Shown here: piece after piece, positions 35,993 to 47,430 of the stretch | Layout of the letters: every line of letters begins with the position of its first letter | How positions within the stretch are numbered: the first letter of the stretch is position 1 | Assembly (NCBI GenBank): GCA_905331475.1 | Contig: CAJNYU010000783.1 | Span: 62,001-126,000 of the forward strand | Source: Rotaria socialis | Lineage: Eukaryota > Rotifera > Eurotatoria > Philodinida > Philodinidae | Direction: 5' to 3' | Length of the DNA: 64,000 nt | Position numbers and translations under genes: made by a program | Notes under the pieces: generated by a model | Database searches by the model: none | What the model saw: the letters and a program-made list of their open reading frames with translations, nothing else | What the model was told of the DNA's origin: nothing

Positions 35993-37196
35993 TGTGATAA
36001 AATGTAAATATGCTTATGATTGATTTTACTCGTATAAAATATTCTTTTTTATACCATGATAAACTTTATAAACGGTATTTTTCTTATCTGTTTCGTTAAT
36101 CGATATAATGTCAAGCGAAAGTTTGTCGATTATTTAATATATTACCAAATAACAAATCGCTTTCACTAATGTGGAATCATGAATGAAGTTTTTTCTTCTT
36201 CATAGAAGTGACTATGTACACTCGAGTACAACATAGTCAATCGGTTATGTGCATTCCAGTGTACAAAGCCAGTTTCATAACTAATTATTCCTTAACAAAT
36301 TGATTGCGTCTATCTTAATGTAGATAGTTAATTTGTTTTTTATTGTGTGCTGAAAATATCAATTCTTTATTTTTATTATTTATTAATATATAAATTAATT
36401 CAATTTTCTCTATTTGTTTATAATATTTTGTAAAGCGTATATATCCTGTTGTTGTTTCTTAAATGCAATTTATCTATCGATGATGCACGTTAAATGATAT
36501 TTTCATTTGACTAATAGAGTTTCATCTGTTGCGTGTCATTAAGCTTCAAAACAAAACAAAAAACGTTATTTCAAGAAAAACACAATTATTTAATACAAGA
36601 CAATATTTATTTTAAACAACCATTTTCAAATTTTTCTTTTTTGCACATATTCTAGGCAGCAGATTGATTTTGTACTAGTTATTAGTTTGTGCTTATTTAT
36701 TTCCTTTGAGTTCGATGCATCGATGCCTATGATATTGGCACCTTGTCATATTCATATTCTGATGAGTTCAATTCAATTTGTGTAATAGAAAACTGAGAGA
36801 TATTTATTATCGAGAATATTTAAAAATAAATTTTGTAGCTCATAGAAAAAATTAGATAGTCACTCGCATACACACATTTCGTACTGATCATAATAATAAC
36901 ATAAAGTTATCTACACAGGCTTATGGATAATGTGTTATCGACTTATTTGGCATTGTTGTGCAACCAACTAACAGTGGATCGAAGGTAATGTTCAAAACGT
37001 TGACATTTTGTTCTTATTCTTGTGACGACACTTATTTAGAAAGAAAACAACTGAGATCTTCAGTTTTTCAGATCAATACTAGAAACATAGATAAAAACTA
37101 ATATTAACTAAAATATTTCATTTATTTCCCATTCAAGAATGAATATGTTCATAACAAAATTGAATATCACGCCATAGTTTCAGCAAACAAAACTAT
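35993..37196. other. Intergenic, no gene recognised
   Basis: Upstream DNA of the M28 gene; AT-rich, without coding frame or clear repeat. Confidence 0.5.
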
Positions 37197-37400
37197 TTAG
37201 CGTTCACTTTGTTTAATACATGAACTATGTTCATCACTCTGCCATACATGATTATCAATACAAAAACAGCCAACACACCACACATATGATTACACCGTTG
37301 TCGATGTATTACATCTGAATCAGTATAGGTTAGTTGACATTGTGCACCACAATGAATATATTGTTCATTTGGACCACAGCTTTCACTACTCACAGCTATC
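37197..37400 (-). pseudogene. Trypsin-inhibitor-like (TIL) cysteine-rich domain, frame-broken
   Basis: The minus strand reads SSESCGPNEQYIHCGAQCQLTYTD...RCNHMC, the start of a TIL-type serine protease inhibitor domain. The expected continuation (GCFCIDNHVWQ...CIKQSER, stop at 37197) is in another frame. The break falls in a CACACCACACAC run near 37270-37285, a place where a small slip is likely. An upstream acceptor (TTTGATAG near 37400) could join to an exon at about 37452-37495 encoding MPLIIEGRR, but no signal peptide or good start codon appears in frame. I call it a pseudogene; a sequencing error in the dinucleotide run is the main alternative. Confidence 0.6.
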
Positions 37401-37678
37401 AAATAGTAAAAAATTCTTTTTTCGGAAAACTATTAATTTAAATTCACTTACTTCGTCGACCTTCGATGATCAACGGCATTGCAAGAAAAAACTGATGCCT
37501 ACGTATATCATACAGAATCAATAGTAATTAAATTGATTTAAATAAAGTAAAATACGAAATGATTCATTTGCACTTTTTTTATACATGCAAAATAAAAAAA
37601 AACAGAAATCTGTCGTTTCAATTTTTTATTATATCAAAAAATACACACGAAAGAATAACAACTATATACTTTTATCTA

Positions 37679-38210
37679 TTAATTGTCCAAAGGTTTCATA
37701 ACAACTTTCCAAAGACCGTCTTTTGTTGGTTTTAATACTAGATTTTCTCTTGGTGCGTCTCGGGTGAATGTTTTTAATTTTTCATAAGCACGAACTTTTG
37801 CACTTCGCTTTAGACGGTCGCGTATGCCACTGCCCACTTTTAATTGTTTATTAAATACTAACGTACATTTATGTTCATTTATACCACGTGTACGTAAATC
37901 AATTTCATGTTCAACTAGTTCAATTGAAAATTCCGTATCATTATTACCAGTTTTCGATACAATTGTATTACGAAAATAAGATTTTATTTGACTAGAATCT
38001 TCACGAGCTTTTGCTACGTGGTCCTTTGGTGTACGAGCTAGCATTCGTTCACAAATGCCATTGAGCAGAAGTTCAATTTGTTCACGACGTTGTTCTCTAC
38101 AGATATACAGATATACATAAAATGAAACATTTCTTAAAAAGAATATAAGACCAATAAAATAGTTCTTTTCCAGAAACCAACTTTTCCATTCGAGATTTGT
38201 TATTTTCCAT
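37679..38210 (-). CDS. Small basic protein of unknown function
   Basis: Exons 38182-38210 and 37679-38096 (minus), 148 aa; the donor is GTTGGT, weak but needed for frame. The sequence begins MENNKSRMEKEQRREQ with a charged helix and continues with an alpha/beta-like core (EFSIELVEHEIDLRTRG, KCTLVFNKQLKVGSGIRDRLKRSAKVRAYEKL) and ends KDGLWKVVMKPLDN. It is rich in Lys/Arg, so RNA or nucleic-acid binding is possible, but no named domain is recognised. It lies about 560 bp downstream of another unknown minus-strand gene. Confidence 0.7.
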
Positions 38211-38773
38211 AAATATATCCCATTTAGTGTTGCATTTGTTCAATCGACAATAACGCTCCTAGTTATCATCGCTTATCCATCATAGAGGATAGTTAACTTT
38301 TTATCTAAATCTTAGATATATTTCCGATTTAACAAGTTTTCTATGTTCAATCCTTAGAACAGAACTGAACCAATTAAAAATCATTTTCAAATGATTTCCT
38401 AATTACTCGAAACATTCAAGAATTAACTATTCTACATGCTAAGTGAATCCAATTGATTCATTATACCCTTACATAGTAAGGTTATTTTTCTTACAATTCG
38501 ACTTTGATTCTTGAAAATAGAATCAATAATATTCTTCTAATACTATCTATTTTTCTATGCCATATGAATTGGACATCCATTTGTAAAAACATGATATCGG
38601 TACTTATTTCATTGAGGCTACCAAGCGCCTTTCAATACATTTGACGTAGGCTGCCAATCGCCTACGAGGTACCGTTAAAAGAAATGTAAGAAGCTGCTCA
38701 GTAAAATATTCTAACTTTTTTTTCTTAACAATTAATTTGAAACTATTCATAATAACACTCATCTGAATCGAAT
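38211..38773. other. Short intergenic region with a small duplicated motif
   Basis: At 38612-38670 GGCTACCAAGCGCCT and GGCTGCCAATCGCCT occur about 35 bp apart, and the second is bounded by GTAGGC/GCCTAC, a 6-bp stem. The rest is AT-rich with no gene. Confidence 0.5.
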
Positions 38774-40145
38774 TCATAATTTAACACGAAAACAACCATC
38801 GAGAAGGGATGATAGATGAGATGATATATGATCAGGATCATCTTGATTTGGAGAATTATTTAAAGTAGAGGTTGAAATAGAACCTTCAATATTATACCGT
38901 TTGTCATTGTCTATTGTTTCATCATCGCTTTGATCAGAATCGATGATGGGCTGATCTAAAACAATATGAAAATTACATAGCTTGATAAGTAAATATAACC
39001 TTTCTTTCTTACTCTTTGCTAGTGCATGTTCTTCACCTTCCATACGTTTCTAATAATGAAGTACACAACATAATTATTTAATTTACAAGTATTCTTCTTT
39101 ACATACTCGTTTTACATTAGGTTGAAATGGTGTATATGATGGAAATTCTTCTGGATTTGATGATAGTATGTCTAAATTTAAATCATATTCAAAAAATTCT
39201 CTTCTTAATGCAAGTACTTACTACTTTCCATTGTTTCCATTCGTTCTATCGGACCAATCAAAGTTCGTCCAATTTTCGTTGCATAGCACATTATATAATG
39301 ATTTTGTGCTTGTCTAACAAGTGCTTGAAGTTCGATAGCTGCAAGATCCATGATAGTTTGTTTTTCATGACTAGAAATGCAACCCATATATTACACGTAT
39401 TCAAAATAATGAAATGAACTTACTAAATAATAAAACAATGGCGTCGTGCCATTGATGAATCAATCGAAATAGAACAAGCTAATGAATTTCGAATTTTTTT
39501 TATATTACAATTCTTGAAAAAGAATGATAAATAGTACGGCATGACGTAATACATATTGTTGTACTTACGCGTTGACCCAATAGATACCGTTCTGTATCAA
39601 ACATGTCCGAAGGAAGAGAATTAAACAACGACCCATAAACTATAAGTTGATGTCTATCCGGCTAAGGCATACAAAAAATTTTTAAAGACAAATTCATTCA
39701 TGAATAAATTAACTTACATCATAGATAGGTCGATCATTGTTTTCAAACGATATTAAATCATAATGAATACGTGTACAAATACCTAAAAAACGAAATTCAT
39801 CATGACGTATTTTTCATAGAAAATAACAAACCATCAAATTGTTTTCTATCGTTTTCATAATGCGATTCAATTACTAGTTGAAGTCTTGGTTCGTCTTCAT
39901 CAGCGCAAATCGATTCTAATTCTCCTGGTACATAGTTACCATTGCATGTAATTGAAATATTTGAATTTTTCGTTAACTAGAAAGAATTTTTTCATTTATT
40001 ACTTCATGCTTTTTCTTTCTGTATTCGAATGTACCTGTTGCCAATATTCTACTTGTGTAGCTGCGACACAAACTTCATGTGAAAGACCGCGAAGAGAAAT
40101 AAATGTTTGTTTTCTTGTACTAGCTAATAAAGCAGTATTCGCCAT
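38774..40145 (-). CDS. Nine-exon protein of unknown function
   Basis: Exons (high to low): 40035-40145, 39832-39976, 39718-39782, 39569-39661, 39424-39512, 39222-39370, 39107-39171, 39013-39049, 38774-38955; 311 aa, all junctions in frame. It starts MANTALLASTRKQTFISLRG; a beta-rich N-terminal part (SNISITCNGNYVPGELESIC, LQLVIESHYEN) is followed by helices (MDLAAIELQALVRQAQNHYI) and an acidic Ser-rich tail (DSDQSDDETIDNDK). No signal peptide or membrane helix is seen. The many exons and smooth frame argue for a real conserved gene, but I do not recognise the family. The 5' flank has a (TA)n run at about 40184-40210. Confidence 0.72.
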
Positions 40146-40586
40146 TTGAATTTATATGTTTTGCCTATTAAGCTAACAATTCACACTATATATATATATA
40201 TATATATATCTATGAATAAAATAGACATCTCAGCCTATTCAAGAAAAAAGAAAGGTTATTATATAGAGAATTTTTTTATCTCTTTAAATGATTAATTGTT
40301 CGTCGTCCGCCGTTCCATTGATAATTGACCATCGGTCACTTACTATGCGAAGTCGATAGATTGTTTAGAAAAATTCTGTTTTCTCACCTAAATGTTTTCG
40401 TGAACTTTTATTAATTCAAATCATCAATATAGGCATAGAAATCGAATTGAAAATAAAAGTCACTTCTCAGGAATTTATTAAAGGAAAAAATTGATAATCG
40501 TCAGATACGTTTTTATTTTTCATTATGATATAAGAAATATTAAAAAAAAACGGATTTACCGACGAGTCACGTTTCAAAGCAAATGT
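40146..40586. other. Intergenic, (TA)n repeat, no gene
   Basis: Contains a TATATATA tract near 40184-40210 just upstream of the nine-exon gene, then AT-rich DNA to the end of the secreted Cys-cluster gene. Confidence 0.5.
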
Positions 40587-41312
40587 TTATGATGATCGTC
40601 GTCCCATACCACTACATATTGGATGTTGCAAATTAACATTGGCAACATATTGATTATCATAGGTTAATGTAAATCGATTGTTAGTACCAAGAAAATTCGT
40701 TGTTATTTGAAAGCCATTTTTATCTTGAGGTATTGGTATAGGTACTTCAATTGTAGTTGAACCATTCAATTGGGCTTTACATGTTTCACCAGCAACACGT
40801 GTTGTTACTAAAAGTTGTGTATCACTTAATTTACTGATGGTTGCTTGTTCCGATAAGCAACAACATTCAACTTGATTACAGCTATCATCAACATTGAATG
40901 TTCCTAACCAATTGCTAACTACTCGACGTGCCATAGCGCTGCATCTTGGCGATTGTAAATTAACATGGGCAATATATTGACTATCGGCACTGAGAGTAAA
41001 TCGATTGTACGTACCAAGAAAGTCCGTTGTAATTTGAAAACCACTCTTATCTTGTGGAATAGGAAGTAGTACACTGATTGTTGTTGATCCATTGAGTTGC
41101 TGTTGACATGGTACGCCAGCAACGTTAGCCGTGACTAAAAGTTGTGAATTTTCAGCTTTTGATATGGTTGTCTGTTCGGATAAACAGCAACATTCGGCCT
41201 GATTGCAACTGTCATCAACATTGTATATACCTAACCAATTAGGTGCATCAGCTGAGAGAGTTCCAGTTAAGAGAGCTGCACTAATAGTTAAAAAAATGGT
41301 AATAATATTCAT
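40587..41312 (-). CDS. Secreted Cys-cluster protein with two tandem repeat domains
   Basis: A single-exon 241-aa protein. Residues 1-21 (MNIITIFLTISAALLTGTLSA) are a signal peptide. The rest is two copies of a roughly 105-residue domain: NWLGIYNVDDSCNQAECCCL...CSAMARR, and NWLGTFNVDDSCNQVECCCL...CSGMGRR. Each has DDSCNQ, an ECCC cluster, a mid-domain Cys in AG(V/E)(P/T)C, the phrase PIPQDK(S/N)GFQITT and a final Cys near the C-terminus: six Cys per domain, likely three disulphides. The copies are close at the protein level, which implies internal duplication. A one-domain paralogue lies 750 bp upstream on the same strand. The function is unknown. I cannot name a family, though similar proteins may be common in rotifers. 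Confidence 0.82.
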   Translation of the reverse strand: MNIITIFLTISAALLTGTLSADAPNWLGIYNVDDSCNQAECCCLSEQTTISKAENSQLLVTANVAGVPCQQQLNGSTTISVLLPIPQDKSGFQITTDFLGTYNRFTLSADSQYIAHVNLQSPRCSAMARRVVSNWLGTFNVDDSCNQVECCCLSEQATISKLSDTQLLVTTRVAGETCKAQLNGSTTIEVPIPIPQDKNGFQITTNFLGTNNRFTLTYDNQYVANVNLQHPICSGMGRRSS

Positions 41313-42065
41313 ATTAGAATATTAATACAGATGGTAGTACGTGATAATGAGAAAAAAATGAAACGAATAGCTTTTGTTATATAGAGTTATATTCGTGCAA
41401 CGATATCATTGAGTCTGACAAGTTGACGCAAAACAATATTTGCAATAGCCACATAGAAACGTGTGATAAAAATGATAATGTTTGCTGTTAACTTGACTCA
41501 GAAATATTCATCTGAAAAAATTGCACATGTTAAAATTTCAAGGCTAGCGTTTAGGTTGTCAGAACAAAAATTGTTTTGGTTTTACACAATCAAGTAGTAA
41601 CCATAAATTTCGAGTATGCTATAATGATGATAAGTTTTTTTTATTATTATCATAATTGTCTTTAGAGTTTTTCTTGTAATCAAACATCGAGTAAAACGTC
41701 TTAGGATAAGAGAGGTAATCAATAAATATTTGTTTTAGTGATTTTTATAAGTCGATTATTCTTGCTGCGAACTGATATCTTGCTAGTAGGAGATCAAACA
41801 GTACATCCGAATGTGAAACATTGCTGTATTGCGAAACTGTTCATAAGCATAATTGGATTTTTTTCTATTTTTTAGTGGTCAAAAGGCAATATTATTGTTT
41901 TCTTCAATCTACACAATTTTAATTTACGCATATACATATAGACAAGTTTGTCTAGTAAAATTTTGCAAAGAAAATATCTAACAGAAAGTTTATCAAGTGA
42001 CTCGGCTATTTATTTAAAAAGACAAGCGACTGCACAAATCAAACATTTTATTTTCTATTTCATTC
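41313..42065. other. Intergenic between paralogues, no gene
   Basis: AT-rich spacer separating the two- and one-domain secreted paralogues; nothing else was recognised. Confidence 0.5.
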
Positions 42066-42545
42066 TTAATTCATACACAAGGAAAAAACAACTGATAAGA
42101 ATATAAGTATCGATGATGAGAAAATCGACGGTGTTGTGTTTACCTCGTTTTCAACTCTTATTCCCGTACCACTACATTTCGGATATTGTAGATTAATATC
42201 AACAATAAATTTGCTATCATAAGATAATGTAAATCGACAGTCACTACTTAGAAATTTGGTTATTATTTGAAAACCATTTTTTTCTTGAGGAATAGGAATT
42301 AATGATGATATTGAAGTTGAAGTATTGACTATATCTCGACATGCTGCACCAGCAACATTAGCTGTGATTAAAAGTCGGGTATTTTCAGGTCGCGTTATTA
42401 TTGCACGTTTAGATATACAACAACATTCAGTTTGATCACAACTCTCATCGACATCGAATATGCCTGTCCATTCAGGAAATACGATCGATATGCATGTATG
42501 AAAAAAAGCGAAAGTGAAAATAAAATGAATAATATATGCTTGCAT
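42066..42545 (-). CDS. Secreted or GPI-anchored Cys-cluster protein, single domain
   Basis: A single-exon 159-aa paralogue of the 40587-41312 gene. A hydrophobic start (MQAYIIHFIFTFAFFHTCIS) serves as signal peptide. One domain follows (EWTGIFDVDESCDQTECCCI...LQYPKCSGTGIRVEN) with the same Cys pattern and the phrase IPIPQEKNGFQIITKFL. Unlike its neighbour, it ends with a polar linker and a hydrophobic stretch (SSSILIFLSVVFSLCMN), typical of a GPI-attachment signal or tail anchor. So one family member appears soluble and the other membrane-bound. The function is unknown. Confidence 0.8.
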   Translation of the reverse strand: MQAYIIHFIFTFAFFHTCISIVFPEWTGIFDVDESCDQTECCCISKRAIITRPENTRLLITANVAGAACRDIVNTSTSISSLIPIPQEKNGFQIITKFLSSDCRFTLSYDSKFIVDINLQYPKCSGTGIRVENEVNTTPSIFSSSILIFLSVVFSLCMN

Positions 42546-43188
42546 ACTTTTATATATATAAAATTAATAATAATACTAATAAATGTAGCGCAATTTTTCG
42601 AAGATTCGACATAAATATAATGCAGCATCATTCAATTCACTTGATTGTAATCACTAGATCGATTATTAGAATTTGCTCGATAGGATAATAGGTTTTTCAT
42701 AATAAAAAAAATTTATATGTCAAATAGAATTTTTATCATCAAGCTCTCGAAAATATCGACAGGAATAAATATATTAAATATTTTTTTATAGAAAAATTAT
42801 CAAATTAAATTAGAATTAATCTAAATTCGATATCAATAACACAACCAACAAAGAAACATAAATCTTTCAAATACGTTGACCTTTTGATATTTAAAATAAA
42901 TTTCTTTTTAAACTAAACAATGAATTAATCTTTAGTATAAAATATCTTTTCAATTTTATTTTTACACGAAACAGCAAAAAATATTTTTCATACTCAAGTT
43001 AAAAAAAAACAATCCGCCTCAACCTCTTCAAATAACAATACTAAAAATAAATGAAATCCTATGAAAAGAAAAGAACGAACTTTGGAATTACGCGTTTAAC
43101 AAACTATATGAATAATTCTCTTCGATGTACATGCAATAAAAATATTACATCTCTAGACGCTTTGAATCAAATTCTAAAAAGTTGAAAT
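42546..43188. other. Intergenic, no gene recognised
   Basis: Strongly AT-rich DNA with A-runs; no coding signal. Confidence 0.5.
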
Positions 43189-43716
43189 TTATGTTTTATT
43201 TTTAATTCGACGCCGATTATTGTTACCAGACGAATGTTTTCGGAGTTCATCAAGTTGAATATGTTGTAGCGTCACATTATGTGCTAATCGAAGAATAACA
43301 GGTGGGGCAACGTTAACCATTAACGCTTCTTTCTACCTGGCAGCACATAAACACCAACGATCATCATCACGTAAACCAGAAAATTGAGTAGACTTCCGTG
43401 GTGTTGATAGATCATTACCACGTGAACGACTATATTCAAGAAATTCACTCGTCATTTGTGCACATACTGAATGAACACCATAATCATTCGAACCATGCCA
43501 TTCTCATAAGCCTTTATAACAAGATTAAGAGAAAAAAGATATATATTCTAATTTCAAAGTCCAAATAATAATTTCACACCTCATCGATAATAACCTGTCA
43601 GCAGTAATACGGAACATCGGTGAAGTTTTTTTACCAAAATGCATTGATTTGTTCATCGATATGAGCTATATTAGCATGAACGCAGATAACGAATGAAAGA
43701 AACGTAAATAACCACA
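43189..43716 (-). pseudogene. DUF2237-family protein relic with signal peptide, stop-interrupted
   Basis: The minus strand begins with a signal-peptide-like MWLFTFLSFVICVHANIA. It then shows LHRCSV...TGYYR, interrupted by stops, and after a probable intron WHGSNDYGVHSVCAQMTSEF, LEYSRGNDLSTP, FSGLRDDDRWCLCAAR, a TAG codon, and KEALMVNVAPPVILRLAHNV. This is the conserved layout of DUF2237 (VCAxMTxEFLxFSxxxGNDLSTP, FPGLKPGDRWCLCAxRWxEA). The TAG replaces the invariant Trp of the RW pair, a one-base change from TGG, and there are further stops near the N-terminus. The family is mainly bacterial and algal, so the ancestor may have come by horizontal transfer; the added signal peptide and intron suggest it had been adapted to the host. 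Confidence 0.72.
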
Positions 43717-45266
43717 TGTTGCCTTCTTTATTTTCTCAAATAATTATATAATATACTGACATCAACAGGATTGACAAATACGTTATGATTTTGTTATGTA
43801 ACTATATCTATATATATGTATATATCGAGTTTACGATTGGTCGACGATTTTGATGGGTGGAGAAATATGTATTGAGTCATCTGTCATAAGCCTTGGGAAA
43901 TGTTTATTTAATCAATTAATACGATTTCATAAGTTATGCAAACATAGAAATATTCTATTTATATTTAACTTAAAAATTCACGACTCTTTTTTTTCGTTTT
44001 GTTGTTAGATTTATATATCTTGCCTCAATAAATACAAAATGCTGATTTCAACAGTTACTTATTAATCATGATGGTATCAAGAATTAGTTTTAAGACATAC
44101 GTCTCACATTCTTTTGTTTTTTCATTATACAAATCGAAGGCAAGAAATCGTTTGGCTTCGAAAATTTTGACATGGCTTTAGTTTTTAACATCTTTCGTTT
44201 GTTTTGTCTGTCAAAACAAGTCTGACAAATAAACATGTTCGGTTTTTCTTCATCGTAGGTCATGAACGATCACATAAAAGTAATATTTTTTCAATTTGAC
44301 TATGGACACATCTAGGACGATGATATGGATATTTATTTTATTCTGATTTCTACATGTAAAATATTCCTACACAAAATAAATTACAAAAATTGATTTTGTT
44401 TTCAATTAACCAAAAAATCTAGTCATGCAAACATTATCGTTTTGTGGTTATACATATGCAATAAATAAAAAAACAAAGCAATCGATTAGTTCTCATTGCA
44501 TTAGGAATTTAGTTGAACTCACATTTGAATGATCGATATGATATAGTTCGTTTCTTTTTCAACATCGTCCGATGACATTGTTTCGAAAGCCATCATATTT
44601 ATCGAGTATTATTTAGTTGACACATAAATATAACTTCAAAACTTAATTTATGAATTAAATTTATACGCAAGATTACTTTTTTTTCCATTTAAAGTGAAAC
44701 AAAATTTTCGATATGAAGTGTAAAATAAAGTGACATTTTAGTAGAAAGTTCTTCTTTACATAAATCAGTTTTGCATATATTCAAATCTGTCTTGCTTGTT
44801 TTGTTGTTTTTTTCTCACTGAAACGATTCACTCACTGCTGCCGATCATGTTCATCATCATAATCATTAGAAAAAAAAAAGACAAAATAATAGAAGAAAAA
44901 GTTTAGAAGTAGAAGCCGACGGCATGTACATTTTCGATCAAGAAACACATGAAGAAAGAAAAGAGTAAGTGCAAGTACAGATAATGAGAAAAAAAGAAAA
45001 AAAAGAGACGATACGATATGAAGTTGCCTTGGTCTACTGTACGTGCGCGATATTTATTCTACATTGTTAATCATTTTTTTGCAATTCTAAATAAAACAAG
45101 AAAAAATAATGAAAATTCGAAAGTTTGAAATAAGCAAAAAAATGTAAATGCTTGAGTATCTATCACCCACTACGTAAAAAGCAATAAGGAAGCAAGCGTA
45201 AAGCAAAATTCCGGTGGTTAGCCCAGAATGCTTAAGTATGGCTATGTTTCTCTACTTTTATTTCTA
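43717..45266. other. Intergenic, no gene recognised
   Basis: About 1.5 kb of AT-rich DNA with several A/T runs. No coding frame with recognisable domains. Confidence 0.5.
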
Positions 45267-46793
45267 TCAATCTTGTCCACTTGATGAATGTGTGGCTGGT
45301 GCTGGGTTCTCGTCGTGATCAGTGCCATCGTCTGCTTTTACACCTTTACCTGACATCGTTCCATTATTGCCTGTATTGGTAGTAAGTACAGTGGCCATTT
45401 GTGTTGTTGATGATTGTTGTGGTGCTGCTACTGCGGCTGGTGTAGCGCCAAGTGTTGTAGTCACATTTGTACCAGCTGTAGCTGTGGCTGCTGTCGATGA
45501 TGATGCTGCATTAGCTGCTTTTTGTTTGAGCATAGTCCAATCAAATGTGTAATCATATTGATGATTTAATGTTCGAAACAAAATACGAAATAATTGACGT
45601 AAATACATATAATCTGGTGCTTCTTCAAATCGAAGACCACGACAATAGTTTAAATACATAGCAAATTCAGCTGGAAATCCCTATTTAAAACAATAGATTA
45701 AATTTCTTATGATAAAAAATGGGTTCATATTTCTTTGTTAATTACTTTGCAAAGAATTTCAACAGGTGTTGACATTTTCTTTTCAGATATTTTTTCATAT
45801 TTCTGTTTTTTTGTTGCTGCTTTAAGACCTTGCCATGGTAATGAACCACGATTAAAATACATTAAAACATAGCCTAAAGATTCCATATCATCACGACGAC
45901 TACAACAGAATAAGTCATAATAAAAAAAAAGTTTTGTTTTTCTATTTATTGATGATTTCATTTTAACTAACCTTTGTTCAATACCAAGATGAGCATTGAT
46001 GGAAGCATAACGAGCTGTCCCTGTTAGATTTTTATCTTCTCGATAGGGAATGTGCTGACGAGTTCTATTGTCACGGTATTTTTTCGCTAGACCAAAGTCA
46101 ATTAAAAACACCTAGAAAGAAAATTCTTCGTTAGAATAAAACAAAAAGAATCTAAATTTTAATCATTATTTCACTAACCTTATTACAATGACGTCCTATG
46201 CCCATTAGAAAATTATCCGGTTTGATACTAAATGATAATAGAAATTTAAATTAGAATGAAAGATTGTTACAATTACAAAAAGAAAAAACTGAGACTTACT
46301 CGCGATGAATAAAATTTTTATTATGCACAAATTCAATACGTCCAATCATCTTAAAAATAGATTATTTTTTTCTGTTGAATCAAAATTTCTTTGTGATATG
46401 TAATTGTCTAACCTGATCGGCAAGCATAAGAACAGTTTTCATAGTAAATCGTCGTGAACAAAAATTAAAGAGATCTTCAAGTGATGGTCCAAGTAGATCC
46501 ATAACAAGAACATTATAATCCTTTTCTTGTGCATAATATCGAATATGTGGTATGCCAATTCCACCTTGTAATATTTTATACAATTTTGATTCATATAATA
46601 ATTGTGGATGCCTTGCTTTAACTGATTCAAGTTTAATAGCAACTTCTTCGCCATTTGTTATATTTATACCCAAATAAATATCACCAAATGAGCCCGAACC
46701 TATCTTCCGTACTAATCGATATTTTCCACCAATTAAAAATTCTGATTTTGATGACAAATGTAAAGAAGAGCCTGGGCCTGATGTTATATCCAT
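45267..46793 (-). CDS. CSNK1A1: Casein kinase 1 alpha
   Basis: A Ser/Thr kinase that phosphorylates beta-catenin, PER and many primed substrates in cytosol and nucleus. Exons (high to low): 46413-46793, 46300-46349, 46179-46227, 45972-46111, 45746-45899, 45267-45680; 395 aa. Kinase features are GSGSFGDIY (about 32-40), VAIKLES (K54), [12 protein letters not shown] (D144), DFG (D165-G167), the CK1 hallmark [31 protein letters not shown] and [15 protein letters not shown]. The HRD Asp codon is split by an intron (GA|T). Up to [13 protein letters not shown] it follows vertebrate CK1-alpha closely. The roughly 95-residue tail that follows is Ala/Thr/Gly-rich ([20 protein letters not shown]) and longer than in vertebrates. 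The N-terminal [10 protein letters not shown] differs from CK1-delta/epsilon. Confidence 0.95.
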
Positions 46794-47430
46794 GGTTGTA
46801 CGAACGTTGTTTTTATTTAATTATTTATTTATTATCTGATTTGAATTGATGGAAATAGATAAATGTAAGAAAAGGATCTAGAAAAACACAATACGGAAAA
46901 TACTAATGATAAAATGATTGTCAATAAAGATGACTCAGAATATGTTGACCATGAGAGAGATTTTGATATATACACACACAGCCTGATGCTTTCGCCATGT
47001 CTCCGGTCGCTTTCTCCTTTCACATGAGTAAAACAGTTAGCTGAGTAATTTTCAGTCGTCTATGCAGATTGTCGCAATTTTCATGTAGAATAGAGACATC
47101 TATGAAAGTCATAACTTGCGTTATTATTATTATTCGATATGCATATTATTATTATTACATTTAGCGAGCGATGTGCAATGCTTGTGTAAGCACTGACAGT
47201 GAACTATTAGTAAAGAGTCCATTGAGGCGTGTAGTACAGAGAATTGTTGGTACGATGTAATATTATGAAACTAATTATATTGCAATATTCTTTCTCTCGT
47301 TTTTCTTTTATTTTCACCATTTTATCGTTTTTTTTTTTTTTTATAAAAAGGACTATGAATAGAAAAATTATTTCGTTCAATCGAAATAAAATATCTTGTA
47401 TAAAAATATAATCTATCGAATGTTTTCGTT
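46794..47430. other. Intergenic region between CK1-alpha and ABHD genes
   Basis: It holds the CK1-alpha promoter/5' UTR. A (TTA/ATT)n run near 47117-47160 and a T-run near 47328-47342 are the only notable features. Confidence 0.5.
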
